NCBI GenBank assembly: GCA_945915065.1
Contig: CAMEER010000001.1
Coordinates: forward strand, 62,001 to 126,000
Direction: 5' to 3'
Source of the DNA: an uncultured Clostridia bacterium
GTDB lineage: Bacteria; Bacillota; Clostridia; Oscillospirales; Oscillospiraceae
Length of the DNA: 64,000 nt
Position numbers and translations under genes: made by a program. How positions within the stretch are numbered: the stretch's first letter is position 1; every line of letters starts with the position of its first letter. The notes beneath the pieces were generated by a model. The model made no database searches and was not told where the DNA came from. It saw nothing but the letters and a program-made list of their open reading frames with translations. This document shows positions 1 to 10,099 of the stretch, one piece after another.

Positions 1-3000
1 CGATGCGCCGTCCCGTATGGAGCTGGTCGTCCACCAGGATCACCGGCCGGCGGAAGGAGTGGACCACCCGCATCTGATCGGCCAGCGGCGCGTAGCCGGG
101 GAAAGCCTCGATCCACTGTGTTCGCCGGTCGGCGGCGAACACCTTGTCGGTGTGGATGGTCTTGGTGACGGTGTTGGGAATGGCTGCCCGCCGCAGCAGC
201 TTGCCAAAGGGCACGCACATATACGGCCCCAGCACCCTTGGCTTGGTGGGCGTCATGGGCACGCCGTTGAGGGCGGTGATCTTCTCCACCAGCCGGTGCA
301 GCACCAGCTGGGAGGAGATCGTGAAGATCAGACGGCCCGGATACAGGGCCACCAGCCCCAGCTTGAACCGCCGGCGGGCCATATGGATGGCGGAGAGCAC
401 TGTCTGGTCACCGCTGAAGGGCGGCTTGATGGCGGTCTCCACATTTTGCAGGAATACCACCGGCGCGCTCATGTCCGCCAGCAGCAGCGAGGAATCGCCG
501 GCACGTACCGGGTGCAGGCCCTGCTGGCGCAGCAGGTCGTCCGCCGCCGGGCTGGCCGGAGCGTCCAGCGCCGCGAACAGCACCCACAGGCAGTCCTGCT
601 CCATGGCTTGGGCGAACAGCTGCGTCAGCAGCAACTGCATGGATTCCGCATCCTCTCCGTACAGACCTGTGATGCACAACAGCTTTCCCGAGGCGGCGTT
701 GCGCACCTCATTGACCCGGGCCGGGTCGCCCAGCAGGCCCAGCAGCTCCGTGACCCGCCGCTGGCAGAAGCATACGGCGGAGAGCAGTGTTTCGCCGCTG
801 CGCAGCGTCATGACGCGATCATTCCTCCGGCGGACGCCCTCCGCAACGGCGGCCGGCATCCCCAGTGCCTGCAATTGGGACAGCAACGGTTTGCTCGCAT
901 CTGTCTCCTCAAAACGCAGCGTACCGGGGGACAGCAGCGGTTTATACTGCGGCTCCCGCAGATAAAGGCCCTGCTGATAGATATACTCCTGCACCACAGG
1001 GTCGATCAGATGGGAGATGTCCCGGTTCATGTCGATGTTTTCCCGGATGCGGGTGGAACTGATGTCCTCCAGCTGGGAGGGCAATTGCAGCTGCACCACC
1101 TTGCCGGTGATCATCCTCACATCGGTCTCCACGTCCTTATCCTCACCGTGGAGGGCGGATACCCGGCGGAACACGATATGGTTCATGCTGTGGACCGATC
1201 CCTTGCTGGGAGGCGCCTGATAGGAGGACGCCCCGTGGATCACGTCGGAGCCCACAATGAGGTACAGCTCCCGGTCGGCGAACAGCTGCCGCAGCCGCTG
1301 CAGGTCATCGGGATTGGCGATATTGATGGGAATGTTGTAGGGGAACAGATGTACATGGAACTCGTCCGCCACCGACATGGACACGATCCGGCGGCGGATC
1401 AGACTGGGCTGGGTCTTTTTCGACCAGGAGAATTCATCCACCGCCAGATACACCTCATAGCCCATGTCCCGGATGGTGTTGGCCAGTGCCTTGTGGGACA
1501 GGGTGAAGGGGTCAAAGGTGCCGGGGAAGAAGGCCACCTTCTGCCGGCTGTGGAACTGGAAGGGGCCGTTGTCGGTCTCATATCGGACGATAAACTGATA
1601 GATGCGGTACAGTGCCGCCGAGCAGTAGAGGTCGTTGAGGCCGCCGCCCTGATTTTCGCGGATCAAAAACAGCAGCTTGTGGGCGCACAGGGTAAACAGC
1701 CACGCCTTCCGCTCGTCGGGGAAACGGGGCGAGGAAAACAGCGTGTCGCCTATGACGTACATGGCCTCCTGCTGTACCGCCTCCCGATAGGAGGCCATAC
1801 CCTTCAGCAGCAGCCCTGCCAGACGGCGCCGGCGACGGTCCCACACGGCTTCCTCCTCCGGGAAGCGCTGCGGGTACAACCGGTAGTTTTCCAGCACATA
1901 TCCCGCCGTATCCAGCGCCGAGGACACCACGCTGTCGGCGGAGTGGCTCAGCAGCTCCGCCAGATAGTCGATCACTTCGTCCAGCTCCGCAGGAGGCAGC
2001 CACAGCATAAACGCCCCCAGATACTGGGGAATGTATTTGGAGAATTCGTAGTGTCCGGCCTCCAGCGCCTTGGACAGCTCCACGGCGATCTCGTTGCGCT
2101 CCCCACTGGTCAGACGGGGCGCAATGCCCAACAGGGCCCGGCCCGCCCGCTCACGAACCACCACCGCCTCACTGACGCGGATCAGATTGGCGAAATGGGC
2201 CGCGATCTGCAGGGCGCTGCCGCCGCCGCAGGCGGCATATCGGGACAGCAGCTCCACGTTGACCACCTTGATCACCCACGGCGTGGCGGTTTTCAGGTTG
2301 TCCAGCAGGATACCGGACAGCTCCTCCGGCTTCAGGGCGCCCACCGCATCCTCCACCGGCGTGCCGCATACAAGGGCGTATTGATACCGCAGGGAGGGCA
2401 GGGAAAGGAGCGGCATTTCCTGCCGCAGCAGCTTTGACCGGATGCAGATCGGATGCTCCTCCGGCAGGATTTGCCGGGCACGGAAGAAGAATTGCAGTGC
2501 CGCCGCCTGCAAAGAGGGGTTCGCGCTGCGGCACTGCGTCAGGGCGAACCCAGCTACATGCTCCGCCTGTTCCGGCGTCAGCAGCTTCAGGGGCAGATAG
2601 CACAGCGTGTCCGTCAGAGCCAGCGCGGCGCCGTCGTCCTCCACCTGAGGCGACTGGTAGTGCGACAGCAGCGCGGAGAGGAATTGCGCCGTCTCCTGGG
2701 GGTCGCAGTTCTCCAGCGTGGCGGATACCACCAGCTTGGCGGTGAAGCGAATGTGACGGATCTGCTGGGGCGTCAGCTTGTGGTCGGGATAGAACAGCAG
2801 GTTCAGATACTGGGCCCACAGGGCGAACTGGGTCTGCTCCACCGCCGCCTGTCCCGCCGAGGAGGGCAGCTCCTTCTTATAGCGCAGGCTGAATTTGGCC
2901 ATCACCTGCCCCATCAGCGCCGCCGCCTGACGGCGGATATCCCCGTCAGGGTGCAGCAGCAATTCATAGAGAAAATACACCGTCTGGATCTTCTGATTGG

Positions 3001-4222
3001 GGGACAGATAGGTGGAATACGCCTCCAGCACACACAGATATGTCCGCACACGGGCCCAGTCCTTCTCGCTGCGGGCCTTTTCCAGCAGATCGGAAAACAG
3101 CCCCTCATGGCTGAGCCGGCGCATCATGTTCAGGTTATGCTCCACCGCCATCAGGCAGAAGGCGCGGTAATAGGCGTCAGGCGTCATCAGGGCGATGTCC
3201 GGCTGTTCCTCCGGCGCCGTGTCGTGGCCCTCCAGCGTCACGTCCACGCCCCGGGAACGCAGATATTCCTCGAAATCCCGCAGCTTGCGGTAGACGTACT
3301 CATAGCGGCGCGTTTTGGCGGCGTCCACGTGATCCAGCTTGTTGAGGATCACGTCAAAGGCGTCCTCCAGGGAGTACAGCGTCGCCGTTTCACGACCGTC
3401 TGCCTCCCGCCGCTGCTTGGCGCGGAAGTCGGCGTAGATCAGCAGCATGGATTCCACCGACAGGTTGGCCAGCTCCAGATCCCATGTGGAGTGGTTGCCG
3501 GCCACCTGCCCCACCTGGGGCAATCCGGCGCGGGTCAGCCACTCGTCGGTGTAGTAGTAGTGCAGATACGGCACCCGCTCCCCGGGCATACAGCCGAATT
3601 TTCCGATGTCGTGTCCGGCGGCCGCCGCGGAGGTGAGACCCAGATCCACCGCCACGCCGCTGCGGTGCAGGGCGCGTCCGGCGGTCATGGCCACATGGTG
3701 CACCATGGCGATATGCTGCAACGTGCTGAAGGGCGTCAGCTCGCTGCTCAGCCGCAGCAGCTCATAGACGAAGTCCTGCTGCCACACCTGCAAAAAACGG
3801 GCATAGAAGGGACTGCCCGCTGCTTCCGTTTCGGTGCAGAAGGCAAAATCCAGCTGCCAGTCGAAGGGCAGCGCCCGCCGCTCCTCCTCCAGCAGCAGCT
3901 GCAGCGCCAGCAGGGCACACAGGGCGAAGTCCTTCTGCTGCGCTGTGGCGTCCTGCCGCCGCCGGGGATACAGACGGGCTGTGGCGTTGCTGAACACATA
4001 CGCGCTCCACCCGCCTTCGGGAACGGGAATATCATCAAAAATTCCGGCGGCGGTCTCAATCACGCTGCGGCAGTCCAGACGCTGTGATCTGGGCAAAAAG
4101 CCTTCGGCGAACCGTTCCCGCGCCCATCGTTCCGCCATGGTGCCGTCATGCAGGCGGGCGGTAAAAGCTGCGTCGCGGAATGCGTCCGTCCAGTGCTGCC
4201 GGAATATGGCTCTATATGTCAT
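1..4222 (-). CDS. Very large multidomain protein (N-terminal HD hydrolase, helical/HEAT-like middle, NadD-like nucleotidyltransferase, possible GNAT-like region, PRTase-like C-terminus); 3' end beyond window
   Basis: ATG at 4222 (MTYRAIFRQHW...) preceded by AGGAGG on the minus strand. Codon phase checked at three points: AGHDIGKFG (~3610), VAFFPGTFDPFTLSHKALA (~1537), VILVDDQLHTGRR (~43). NadD-like GSDVIHG and DISSTRIRENID...HLIDPVVQEYIYQQGLY also read. No complete minus-strand ORF in the supplied track lies in this phase, consistent with one frame open to the window edge. Confidence 0.85.
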   Translation of the reverse strand, partial: MTYRAIFRQHWTDAFRDAAFTARLHDGTMAERWARERFAEGFLPRSQRLDCRSVIETAAGIFDDIPVPEGGWSAYVFSNATARLYPRRRQDATAQQKDFALCALLALQLLLEEERRALPFDWQLDFAFCTETEAAGSPFYARFLQVWQQDFVYELLRLSSELTPFSTLQHIAMVHHVAMTAGRALHRSGVAVDLGLTSAAAAGHDIGKFGCMPGERVPYLHYYYTDEWLTRAGLPQVGQVAGNHSTWDLELANLSVESMLLIYADFRAKQRREADGRETATLYSLEDAFDVILNKLDHVDAAKTRRYEYVYRKLRDFEEYLRSRGVDVTLEGHDTAPEEQPDIALMTPDAYYRAFCLMAVEHNLNMMRRLSHEGLFSDLLEKARSEKDWARVRTYLCVLEAYSTYLSPNQKIQTVYFLYELLLHPDGDIRRQAAALMGQVMAKFSLRYKKELPSSAGQAAVEQTQFALWAQYLNLLFYPDHKLTPQQIRHIRFTAKLVVSATLENCDPQETAQFLSALLSHYQSPQVEDDGAALALTDTLCYLPLKLLTPEQAEHVAGFALTQCRSANPSLQAAALQFFFRARQILPEEHPICIRSKLLRQEMPLLSLPSLRYQYALVCGTPVEDAVGALKPEELSGILLDNLKTATPWVIKVVNVELLSRYAACGGGSALQIAAHFANLIRVSEAVVVRERAGRALLGIAPRLTSGERNEIAVELSKALEAGHYEFSKYIPQYLGAFMLWLPPAELDEVIDYLAELLSHSADSVVSSALDTAGYVLENYRLYPQRFPEEEAVWDRRRRRLAGLLLKGMASYREAVQQEAMYVIGDTLFSSPRFPDERKAWLFTLCAHKLLFLIRENQGGGLNDLYCSAALYRIYQFIVRYETDNGPFQFHSRQKVAFFPGTFDPFTLSHKALANTIRDMGYEVYLAVDEFSWSKKTQPSLIRRRIVSMSVADEFHVHLFPYNIPINIANPDDLQRLRQLFADRELYLIVGSDVIHGASSYQAPPSKGSVHSMNHIVFRRVSALHGEDKDVETDVRMITGKVVQLQLPSQLEDISSTRIRENIDMNRDISHLIDPVVQEYIYQQGLYLREPQYKPLLSPGTLRFEETDASKPLLSQLQALGMPAAVAEGVRRRNDRVMTLRSGETLLSAVCFCQRRVTELLGLLGDPARVNEVRNAASGKLLCITGLYGEDAESMQLLLTQLFAQAMEQDCLWVLFAALDAPASPAADDLLRQQGLHPVRAGDSSLLLADMSAPVVFLQNVETAIKPPFSGDQTVLSAIHMARRRFKLGLVALYPGRLIFTISSQLVLHRLVEKITALNGVPMTPTKPRVLGPYMCVPFGKLLRRAAIPNTVTKTIHTDKVFAADRRTQWIEAFPGYAPLADQMRVVHSFRRPVILVDDQLHTGRRI

Positions 4223-4425
4223 ATAGATTCCTCCTCTTCCGCCCCATCGGGGCGTGTCAGATGGTATCGTAAATAAGCAGTTTTGCGAAAAGCATCGCAG
4301 GGTTTCGCGCCCACAGGCGCGAAAACGATCAAATTGCTTTACCGGTTGAGTGAAGTATAGCAAGCCTTTCCGACTCTGTCAAATGGGATTCCCGCAAAGG
4401 GATCTTATCCCTGCAAATCAGGCAA

Positions 4426-4452
4426 GGCCGCCGGCATTTGCCGGCGGTCTTA
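4426..4452 (-). terminator. Probable intrinsic terminator of the aminotransferase gene
   Basis: GC-rich inverted repeat gccgccggca...tgccggcggt just after the stop codon. Confidence 0.5.
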
Positions 4453-4458
4453 TCACGT

Positions 4459-5550
4459 TCAGCCTTTGTTGACATGCGCCACAGCAGCTAACAGCTTTTC
4501 CATCTCTTCGGCGCGGGGGACACGCAGGCGGACGCTGCTGCGGTCCAGCGGCTCAAACTCCCCGCCGGAGCAGGTCAGCACACCCTGTGCCATCAGCAGT
4601 TCCTGCAGATCGGCACGGGGATCCCGATGCTGCAGCAGGCAGATCGGCACCCGGTCATCGGTGACCGCCATGGTGAGATTCCTGCCGCAGACGTCTCGCA
4701 AAGCCTGCTTCATGGCGGCAAAATCCGCCCCGTGGCTGTCGGCATAGCTGCGGTCGCTGAGTGCGGCGGCAGCCAGCTCCCGGGACAGCTCGCTCATCAT
4801 GTAGGGGTTGGACACCTTGCTGATGTAACGGATCAGCTCCTGACCGGTGATGATGTATCCGGCCCGCAGTCCCGCCAGACCGAAGCCCTTGGAGAAGGTC
4901 CGCACAATGATGATATTCTTATACTTCGGCCCCAGTGTCACCGCCGATTCCTCCCGGGGCAGGAAGTCACCGTAGGCCTCGTCCACAATGGTGTACACAC
5001 CCAGCTCCTCGCACTTGTCCAGCACCCGGCTGATGTCTGCCAGCGACAGGGCCTGCCCGGTGGGATTGTTGGGCCGGTCGATATACACCAGACTGGTGTC
5101 GGCGCTGATGGCGTCCACCAGATCCGACACCTCCATGCGCCAGCCCTCCTCACGGCGGGCAGGGATGCCGACGTATCGCATGGCCATCATGCGGGAATAC
5201 TCCACCATATCGGTGAAGGAAGGCAGGAAGCCCACCACCTCCGCGCCCTTCTTGGCCAGAATGTTGCACAGCAGATACAGCGCCGACACGCTGCCGTCGG
5301 TCAGCACGATGTTTTCCGGTTCAATGAAGGCGTAGTCCGCCCAGTAGGCCACGATGGCGTTCCGGGGCGCATCGGAGTGGGGGTAATGGTAAAACCGTTC
5401 CGGATCAAAAGCGGAAAAGGCCTCCCGTACCACCGGCGGAAAACCGTAGGGATTCACACCCAGCGAGCAGTCCAGCGTGTCCGCCGCCGCGTGGGGCGTG
5501 TGTCCGGCATAGCTGCGCACCTGCGAGAGCAATTCATTTCTGATCTTCAT
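4459..5550 (-). CDS. PLP-dependent class I/II aminotransferase, HisC/CobD-like
   Basis: SLGVNPYGFP, YIDRPNNPTGQAL, DEAYGDF and TFSKGFGLAGLRAGY (PLP lysine) motifs. Confidence 0.85.
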   Translation of the reverse strand: MKIRNELLSQVRSYAGHTPHAAADTLDCSLGVNPYGFPPVVREAFSAFDPERFYHYPHSDAPRNAIVAYWADYAFIEPENIVLTDGSVSALYLLCNILAKKGAEVVGFLPSFTDMVEYSRMMAMRYVGIPARREEGWRMEVSDLVDAISADTSLVYIDRPNNPTGQALSLADISRVLDKCEELGVYTIVDEAYGDFLPREESAVTLGPKYKNIIIVRTFSKGFGLAGLRAGYIITGQELIRYISKVSNPYMMSELSRELAAAALSDRSYADSHGADFAAMKQALRDVCGRNLTMAVTDDRVPICLLQHRDPRADLQELLMAQGVLTCSGGEFEPLDRSSVRLRVPRAEEMEKLLAAVAHVNKG

Positions 5551-5698
5551 GGAGACCGCTCCTTTCGCTTTTTTACCTACAATCTACCGCAAACGGCCGG
5601 ATGTGTCAATCAAAATCGGGCAAGTTGCAAACCCAATACCATACAGGACACATTTTGGCATTGTTAAGGAATAAACAACCTATTTTTTGCTTTTTTCC

Positions 5699-5727
5699 TT
5701 GCATTTCTTGCCCTATCGGTATAAAAT
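5699..5727 (+). promoter_or_regulatory. Putative sigma-A promoter for the radical SAM gene
   Basis: TTGCAT - 17 nt - TAAAAT upstream of ATG 5766. Confidence 0.5.
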
Positions 5728-5765
5728 ACTTAGCGAATATTCACACGGAAAGGTTTTGCACATAC

Positions 5766-6653
5766 ATGACTCATCCTTACAAGACCCGCGAAGGCGGCGC
5801 CACAGTCACCGTATTTGTTCCCTACGACTGTCAGAACAACTGCCCCTTCTGTATCAATAAACAGGAATATGCCGACTGCACCGGCTTTTCACTGGAGAAG
5901 ATCCTTCAGTCTATCCACACGCTGGACGCCATCACACCCCGCTGCGATTTCGTGTTTACCGGCGGAGAGCCGCTGGCGGATCTGAAGGCCCTGCAGCAGA
6001 TGCTGGATGCCATTCCCGCTACTCATAAGGTGTATATCAACACCACCTTTCCGGTGCAGGAGCATACCACGCTGGAGGAGATGCTGGACTTTACCCGGCG
6101 CAACAAGGATAAAATCACCTGCATGAATATCTCCCGCCATTTGCAGAAGTATGTGGAGGAGAGCCCGGACGAGATACTGGGCCGCATCGCCTGTCCCACC
6201 CGGATCAACTGCGTACTGTACAAGCACTATCCGGCGGACAAGCTGCCCGCCTATGTGGAGCGGTTCCTGCCCTACGGCATCCCGGTTCAGTTCCGGTATG
6301 ACTATACCGAGACCACGCCGGAGAACCTGTACGACGAGGAGCATGACCAGATCCTGCATGACCTGCGCCGCCTGTTTACCTATAAGGGACTGGACGGCTG
6401 CCGCATGCGCAACGGCTTCCATTTTGTGTACAAGGGCCTGCACCTGACGTACCACAAAACGCTGCCCTATTCCACCATTGTGGAAAAGGGCGACGACGGT
6501 GTGACCTACGACATTCTGTATGATGTGCTCATCAAGCAGAACGGCGAGATCCACAGCGACTGGACCGGCGTGAAGATGGACGTGGATGCGTACCGCAAGG
6601 TGGTCTACGAGCCCTATGACCTTCATGTCATCAACGGCACCATTGATTTTTGA
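5766..6653 (+). CDS. Radical SAM domain protein
   Basis: VPYDCQNNCPFCINKQ (CxxxCxxC) and FTGGEPLAD; start moved from 5601 to the ATG at 5766. Confidence 0.85.
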   Translation: MTHPYKTREGGATVTVFVPYDCQNNCPFCINKQEYADCTGFSLEKILQSIHTLDAITPRCDFVFTGGEPLADLKALQQMLDAIPATHKVYINTTFPVQEHTTLEEMLDFTRRNKDKITCMNISRHLQKYVEESPDEILGRIACPTRINCVLYKHYPADKLPAYVERFLPYGIPVQFRYDYTETTPENLYDEEHDQILHDLRRLFTYKGLDGCRMRNGFHFVYKGLHLTYHKTLPYSTIVEKGDDGVTYDILYDVLIKQNGEIHSDWTGVKMDVDAYRKVVYEPYDLHVINGTIDF

Positions 6654-6670
6654 CCGCAGGGAAAAGCGAA

Positions 6671-6713
6671 GGGGCTGTCTCACGAAAACAAGTGAGACAG
6701 CCCCTTCTTTTTT
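6671..6713 (+). terminator. Intrinsic terminator
   Basis: ggggctgtctcac-gaaaacaa-gtgagacagcccc followed by ttctttttt. Confidence 0.85.
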
Positions 6714-6786
6714 GGAGCAGGATACGGGAGTCGAACCCGCCTCCTCGGCTTGGGAAGCCGATGTACTACCGATGTACGAATCCTGC
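6713..6786 (-). tRNA. tRNA-Gly(CCC)
   Basis: Minus strand GCAGGATTCGTACATCGGTAGTACATCGGCTTCCCAAGCCGAGGAGGCGGGTTCGACTCCCGTATCCTGC-T-CCA: 7-bp acceptor, anticodon loop TTCCCAA, T-loop GTTCGACTC, encoded CCA. Confidence 0.93.
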
Positions 6787-6929
6787 AAGCGGGACTATCA
6801 TACCACACTTTTCCGCACATTGCAAGGCGAAAATCGGCGGCTGCCCGGAAAACCGCGCCATGTCCGCCGTGCAACGCATAGACCGCACCGCTGGGGCATA
6901 TCATGACAGCAGAAAAAGGAGGGCTGTAT

Positions 6930-8069
6930 ATGAAACGAGCGGTGGGATTTTTGGCGGCGCTGGTGCTGGTGTGGAGTACGGTGGTGTCCTGTTGGGGCGT
7001 GGAGCTGTCGCTGACCTCCCATGCGGCGCTGCTGATGGAAAAGACGACGGGCCAGATCCTCTACGCCCAAAATGAGCATGACGCCATGCCGCCTGCCAGC
7101 GTCACCAAGATCATGACGGTGTTGCTGACCATGGAGGCCATCGCCGACGGCCGCATCGCGGTAGACGACGTGGTAACAGTCAGCGCCTACGCCGCGGGGA
7201 TGGGCGGCAGTCAGGTGTATCTTTCGGAGGGCGAGCAGATCACGGTGGACGATCTGCTGAAGGCGGTGTGCGTTTCCTCCGGCAACGACGCGGCGGTAGC
7301 GCTGGCGGAGCATGTGGCGGGGGTCACGGAGCTGTTCGTGGAGCAGATGAACAACCGCGCCCGGGAGCTGGGCATGAAGGATACGCACTTCGTCAACTGT
7401 ACCGGCCTGACGGCGGAGGGCCATGTGACCTCCGCCTATGACATCGCCCTGATGAGCCGGGAGCTTCTGCTGCACCATCCGGAGATCCGCCAGTACACCA
7501 CTATCTGGATGGACACCCTGCGCAACGGCACCTTCGGCCTGAGCAACACCAATAAGCTGATCCGGTTTTATGAGGGGGCCACGGGACTGAAAACCGGCTT
7601 TACCCAGGAGGCCGGGTACTGTATGAGCGCCACGGCGGAGCGGGACGGCATGGAGCTGATCGCCACGATCATGAAGGGCGCCACTTCCGACAGCCGCAAC
7701 GCCGACGCCAAAACGCTGCTGAACTACGGCTTTTCCACCTATACGCTGCTGGAGATCCAGCCGGAGGAACCGCTGCCGGCGCTGCCGGTGGTGCTGGGCG
7801 CGTCGGAGACTGTCAGCACCACGCTGCCGGAAGAGGGACGGACGCTGCTACTGGAGAAAAGTCAGGCGTCGGGTCTGACCCAGACGGTGGAGCTTCCGGC
7901 GGAGGTAACGGCTCCCGTCTGTGCCGGCGACAGGGTAGGCACCCTGACCGTCAGCCGGGACGGCGCCGAGGCGCTGGCCATTCCCATCGTGGCGGGAGAA
8001 ACGGTGGAGCGGCTCACATGGGGGCAAACGGTGGCGCAAATGCTGCGCATGGCGATTTTCTGCCGGTGA
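6930..8069 (+). CDS. dacF: D-alanyl-D-alanine carboxypeptidase (DacF/PBP5-like)
   Basis: PASVTKIMT (SxxK), SSGNDAA (SxN), KTGFT (KTG); signal-like N-terminus. Confidence 0.9.
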   Translation: MKRAVGFLAALVLVWSTVVSCWGVELSLTSHAALLMEKTTGQILYAQNEHDAMPPASVTKIMTVLLTMEAIADGRIAVDDVVTVSAYAAGMGGSQVYLSEGEQITVDDLLKAVCVSSGNDAAVALAEHVAGVTELFVEQMNNRARELGMKDTHFVNCTGLTAEGHVTSAYDIALMSRELLLHHPEIRQYTTIWMDTLRNGTFGLSNTNKLIRFYEGATGLKTGFTQEAGYCMSATAERDGMELIATIMKGATSDSRNADAKTLLNYGFSTYTLLEIQPEEPLPALPVVLGASETVSTTLPEEGRTLLLEKSQASGLTQTVELPAEVTAPVCAGDRVGTLTVSRDGAEALAIPIVAGETVERLTWGQTVAQMLRMAIFCR

Positions 8070-8162
8070 ACGCAAAGTTCCCCTTGTATTTTCTCTTTCT
8101 TCGATGTAATATAGGACTTTAAGAAAAGATGATTACACACAGGAATTTAGGAGGCATATACG

Positions 8163-9500
8163 ATGATTAAGGTGGATCTTACCAATATTCAGAGCTTTCT
8201 GCGGCTGCCCTATGAGGCGGCGCTGTCTCCCCGCCTGCGCATTGCCCACAGCCATCTGCAGCAGGGCGACGGTCTCGGCGGCGAGTTCACCGGCTGGGTG
8301 CATCTGCCCCGGGACTATGACCGGCAGGAGTATGACCGCATCAAAGCGGCGGCTCAGCGGATCCAAAAGGATTCTCAGGCGCTGGTGGTCATCGGCATCG
8401 GCGGCTCCTATCTGGGCGCCCGGGGCGTCATTGAGTGCCTGTGCTCCCCCAATTACAACCTGAAAAAGAAGGATACCCCCAACATCTACTTCATCGGCAA
8501 CGGTCTCAGCAGCGAGGCGCTGACGGAGGTCATGGAACTGGTGCAGGATGTGGACTTCTCCGTCAATGTCATCTCCAAGTCCGGCACCACCACCGAGCCT
8601 GCCGTAGCGTTCCGCTTTTTCCGGGAAATACTGGAGCAGCGCTATGGCAAAGAGGGGGCGGCCCGCCGCATCTATGCCACCACCGACGCCCATAAGGGCG
8701 CGCTGAAAGCCCTGGCGGACGCCAACGGCTACGAGACCTTCGTGGTGCCCGACAACATCGGCGGACGTTACAGTGTGCTGACGGCCGTGGGCCTGCTGCC
8801 CATTGCCGCCGCCGGCGTGGATATCGACGCGCTGATGGGCGGCGCGGAGGAAATGATGGAGACCTGCGCCGCCGCTGATATGGAGCATAATCCTGCGTGG
8901 CGTTATGCCGGCGCCCGCTATGAGCTGTACCGCATGGGCCGCAAGATCGAGATCCTGGCCGCCTATGAGCCGTCCTTCCGGTTTATGACCGAGTGGTGGA
9001 AGCAGCTCTACGGCGAGAGCGAGGGCAAGGAGAACAAGGGCCTGTTTCCCGCCAGCGTGGAGTTTACGGCGGACCTCCACTCCATGGGCCAGTATATCCA
9101 GCAGGGCGAGCGCCATCTCTTTGAAACGGTGGTGCGCTTTGGCCCCTCTGCCCACCAGCAGGAGGTGCCCTTTGACGAAGAAAACGGCGACGGCCTGAAC
9201 TTCCTTGCCGGGAAATCCATGGATTTCATTGCCCGGCAGGCCATGGACGGCACGCTGCTGGCCCACGTGGAGGGCGGCGTTCCCAATATTATCGTGTCCG
9301 CTGACGCCAACAATGCCCATACACTGGGTGAGCTGATCTATTTCTTCGAGTATGCCTGCGGTCTGAGCGGCTATCTGCTGGATGTGAACCCCTTTGACCA
9401 GCCCGGCGTGGAGGCGTACAAGAAGAACATGTTCGCGCTGCTGGGGAAGCCCGGCTATGAGGAGCTGCGGGAAACGCTGCAGAAAAAGCTGCACGGCTGA
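8163..9500 (+). CDS. pgi: Glucose-6-phosphate isomerase
   Basis: GIGGSYLGARG, VISKSGTTTEPAVAFR, PDNIGGRYSVLTAVGLLP. Confidence 0.93.
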   Translation: MIKVDLTNIQSFLRLPYEAALSPRLRIAHSHLQQGDGLGGEFTGWVHLPRDYDRQEYDRIKAAAQRIQKDSQALVVIGIGGSYLGARGVIECLCSPNYNLKKKDTPNIYFIGNGLSSEALTEVMELVQDVDFSVNVISKSGTTTEPAVAFRFFREILEQRYGKEGAARRIYATTDAHKGALKALADANGYETFVVPDNIGGRYSVLTAVGLLPIAAAGVDIDALMGGAEEMMETCAAADMEHNPAWRYAGARYELYRMGRKIEILAAYEPSFRFMTEWWKQLYGESEGKENKGLFPASVEFTADLHSMGQYIQQGERHLFETVVRFGPSAHQQEVPFDEENGDGLNFLAGKSMDFIARQAMDGTLLAHVEGGVPNIIVSADANNAHTLGELIYFFEYACGLSGYLLDVNPFDQPGVEAYKKNMFALLGKPGYEELRETLQKKLHG

Positions 9501-9614
9501 GGCAGATTCACCAAAAACAAGACTGGTTTTTTTCATTGCTTTTTTTCGAAGGGTATGGTATCCTGTACACGGGAGTATAGCCATCTCCTATCTTAGAAAA
9601 AGGAGTGATTTCTT

Positions 9615-10025
9615 ATGGTTAGATTGATTATGGGCGCTAACGGCGCGGGCAAAACGAAGCAGCTGATCGAACTGATCCATTCCGCGGTCGAGAACGAGAA
9701 CGGCAGCGTCGTGTGCATCGAACCCAACGCCGATATGACCTACGACGTCAGCTATAACGTCCGTTTGGTCAATGCCAGCGAGTATCATGTAAATAATTAT
9801 GAATGTCTGCGGGGCTTTATCAGCGGCCTGTATGCGGGCAATTACGATATTTCCCACGTATTCGTGGACAACCTCTGCAAGATCGCGGGCGACAAGGATC
9901 TGCAGGCGGTGGAGAATTTCCTGGGTTGGCTGGATCGGTTCAGCAACGAAAACAACGTGAAGTTCACAGTCACCATCAGCGCCGATGAGGATCTGGCCAC
10001 TGAGGGCCTGCGCCAGTACACCTGA
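9615..10025 (+). CDS. Small P-loop ATP-binding protein of unknown function
   Basis: GANGAGKTKQ Walker A, SHVFVDN Walker B-like; RBS at 9600. Confidence 0.65.
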   Translation: MVRLIMGANGAGKTKQLIELIHSAVENENGSVVCIEPNADMTYDVSYNVRLVNASEYHVNNYECLRGFISGLYAGNYDISHVFVDNLCKIAGDKDLQAVENFLGWLDRFSNENNVKFTVTISADEDLATEGLRQYT

Positions 10026-10035
10026 TTCTGTACAC

Positions 10036-10076
10036 AAAAAAGGACGGCTTGACAAACGTCAAGCCGTCCTTTTTTA
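10036..10076. terminator. Bidirectional intrinsic terminator
   Basis: aaaaaaggacggcttgac-aaac-gtcaagccgtcctttttt between convergent genes. Confidence 0.9.
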
Positions 10077-10099
10077 ATAGTTTCGCAAGCGGCGCTGTT

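Noticed and set aside
17-4087. Long + strand ORFs 17-2437 (806 aa) and 2453-4087 (544 aa)
   Set aside because: Antisense shadows of the GC-rich minus-strand megaprotein. Low-complexity Gln/His/Arg/Gly-rich translations, no motifs, no RBS context.
6650-7075. 141-aa + ORF across the tRNA-Gly
   Set aside because: Overlaps a terminator, a tRNA gene and the start of dacF in another frame.
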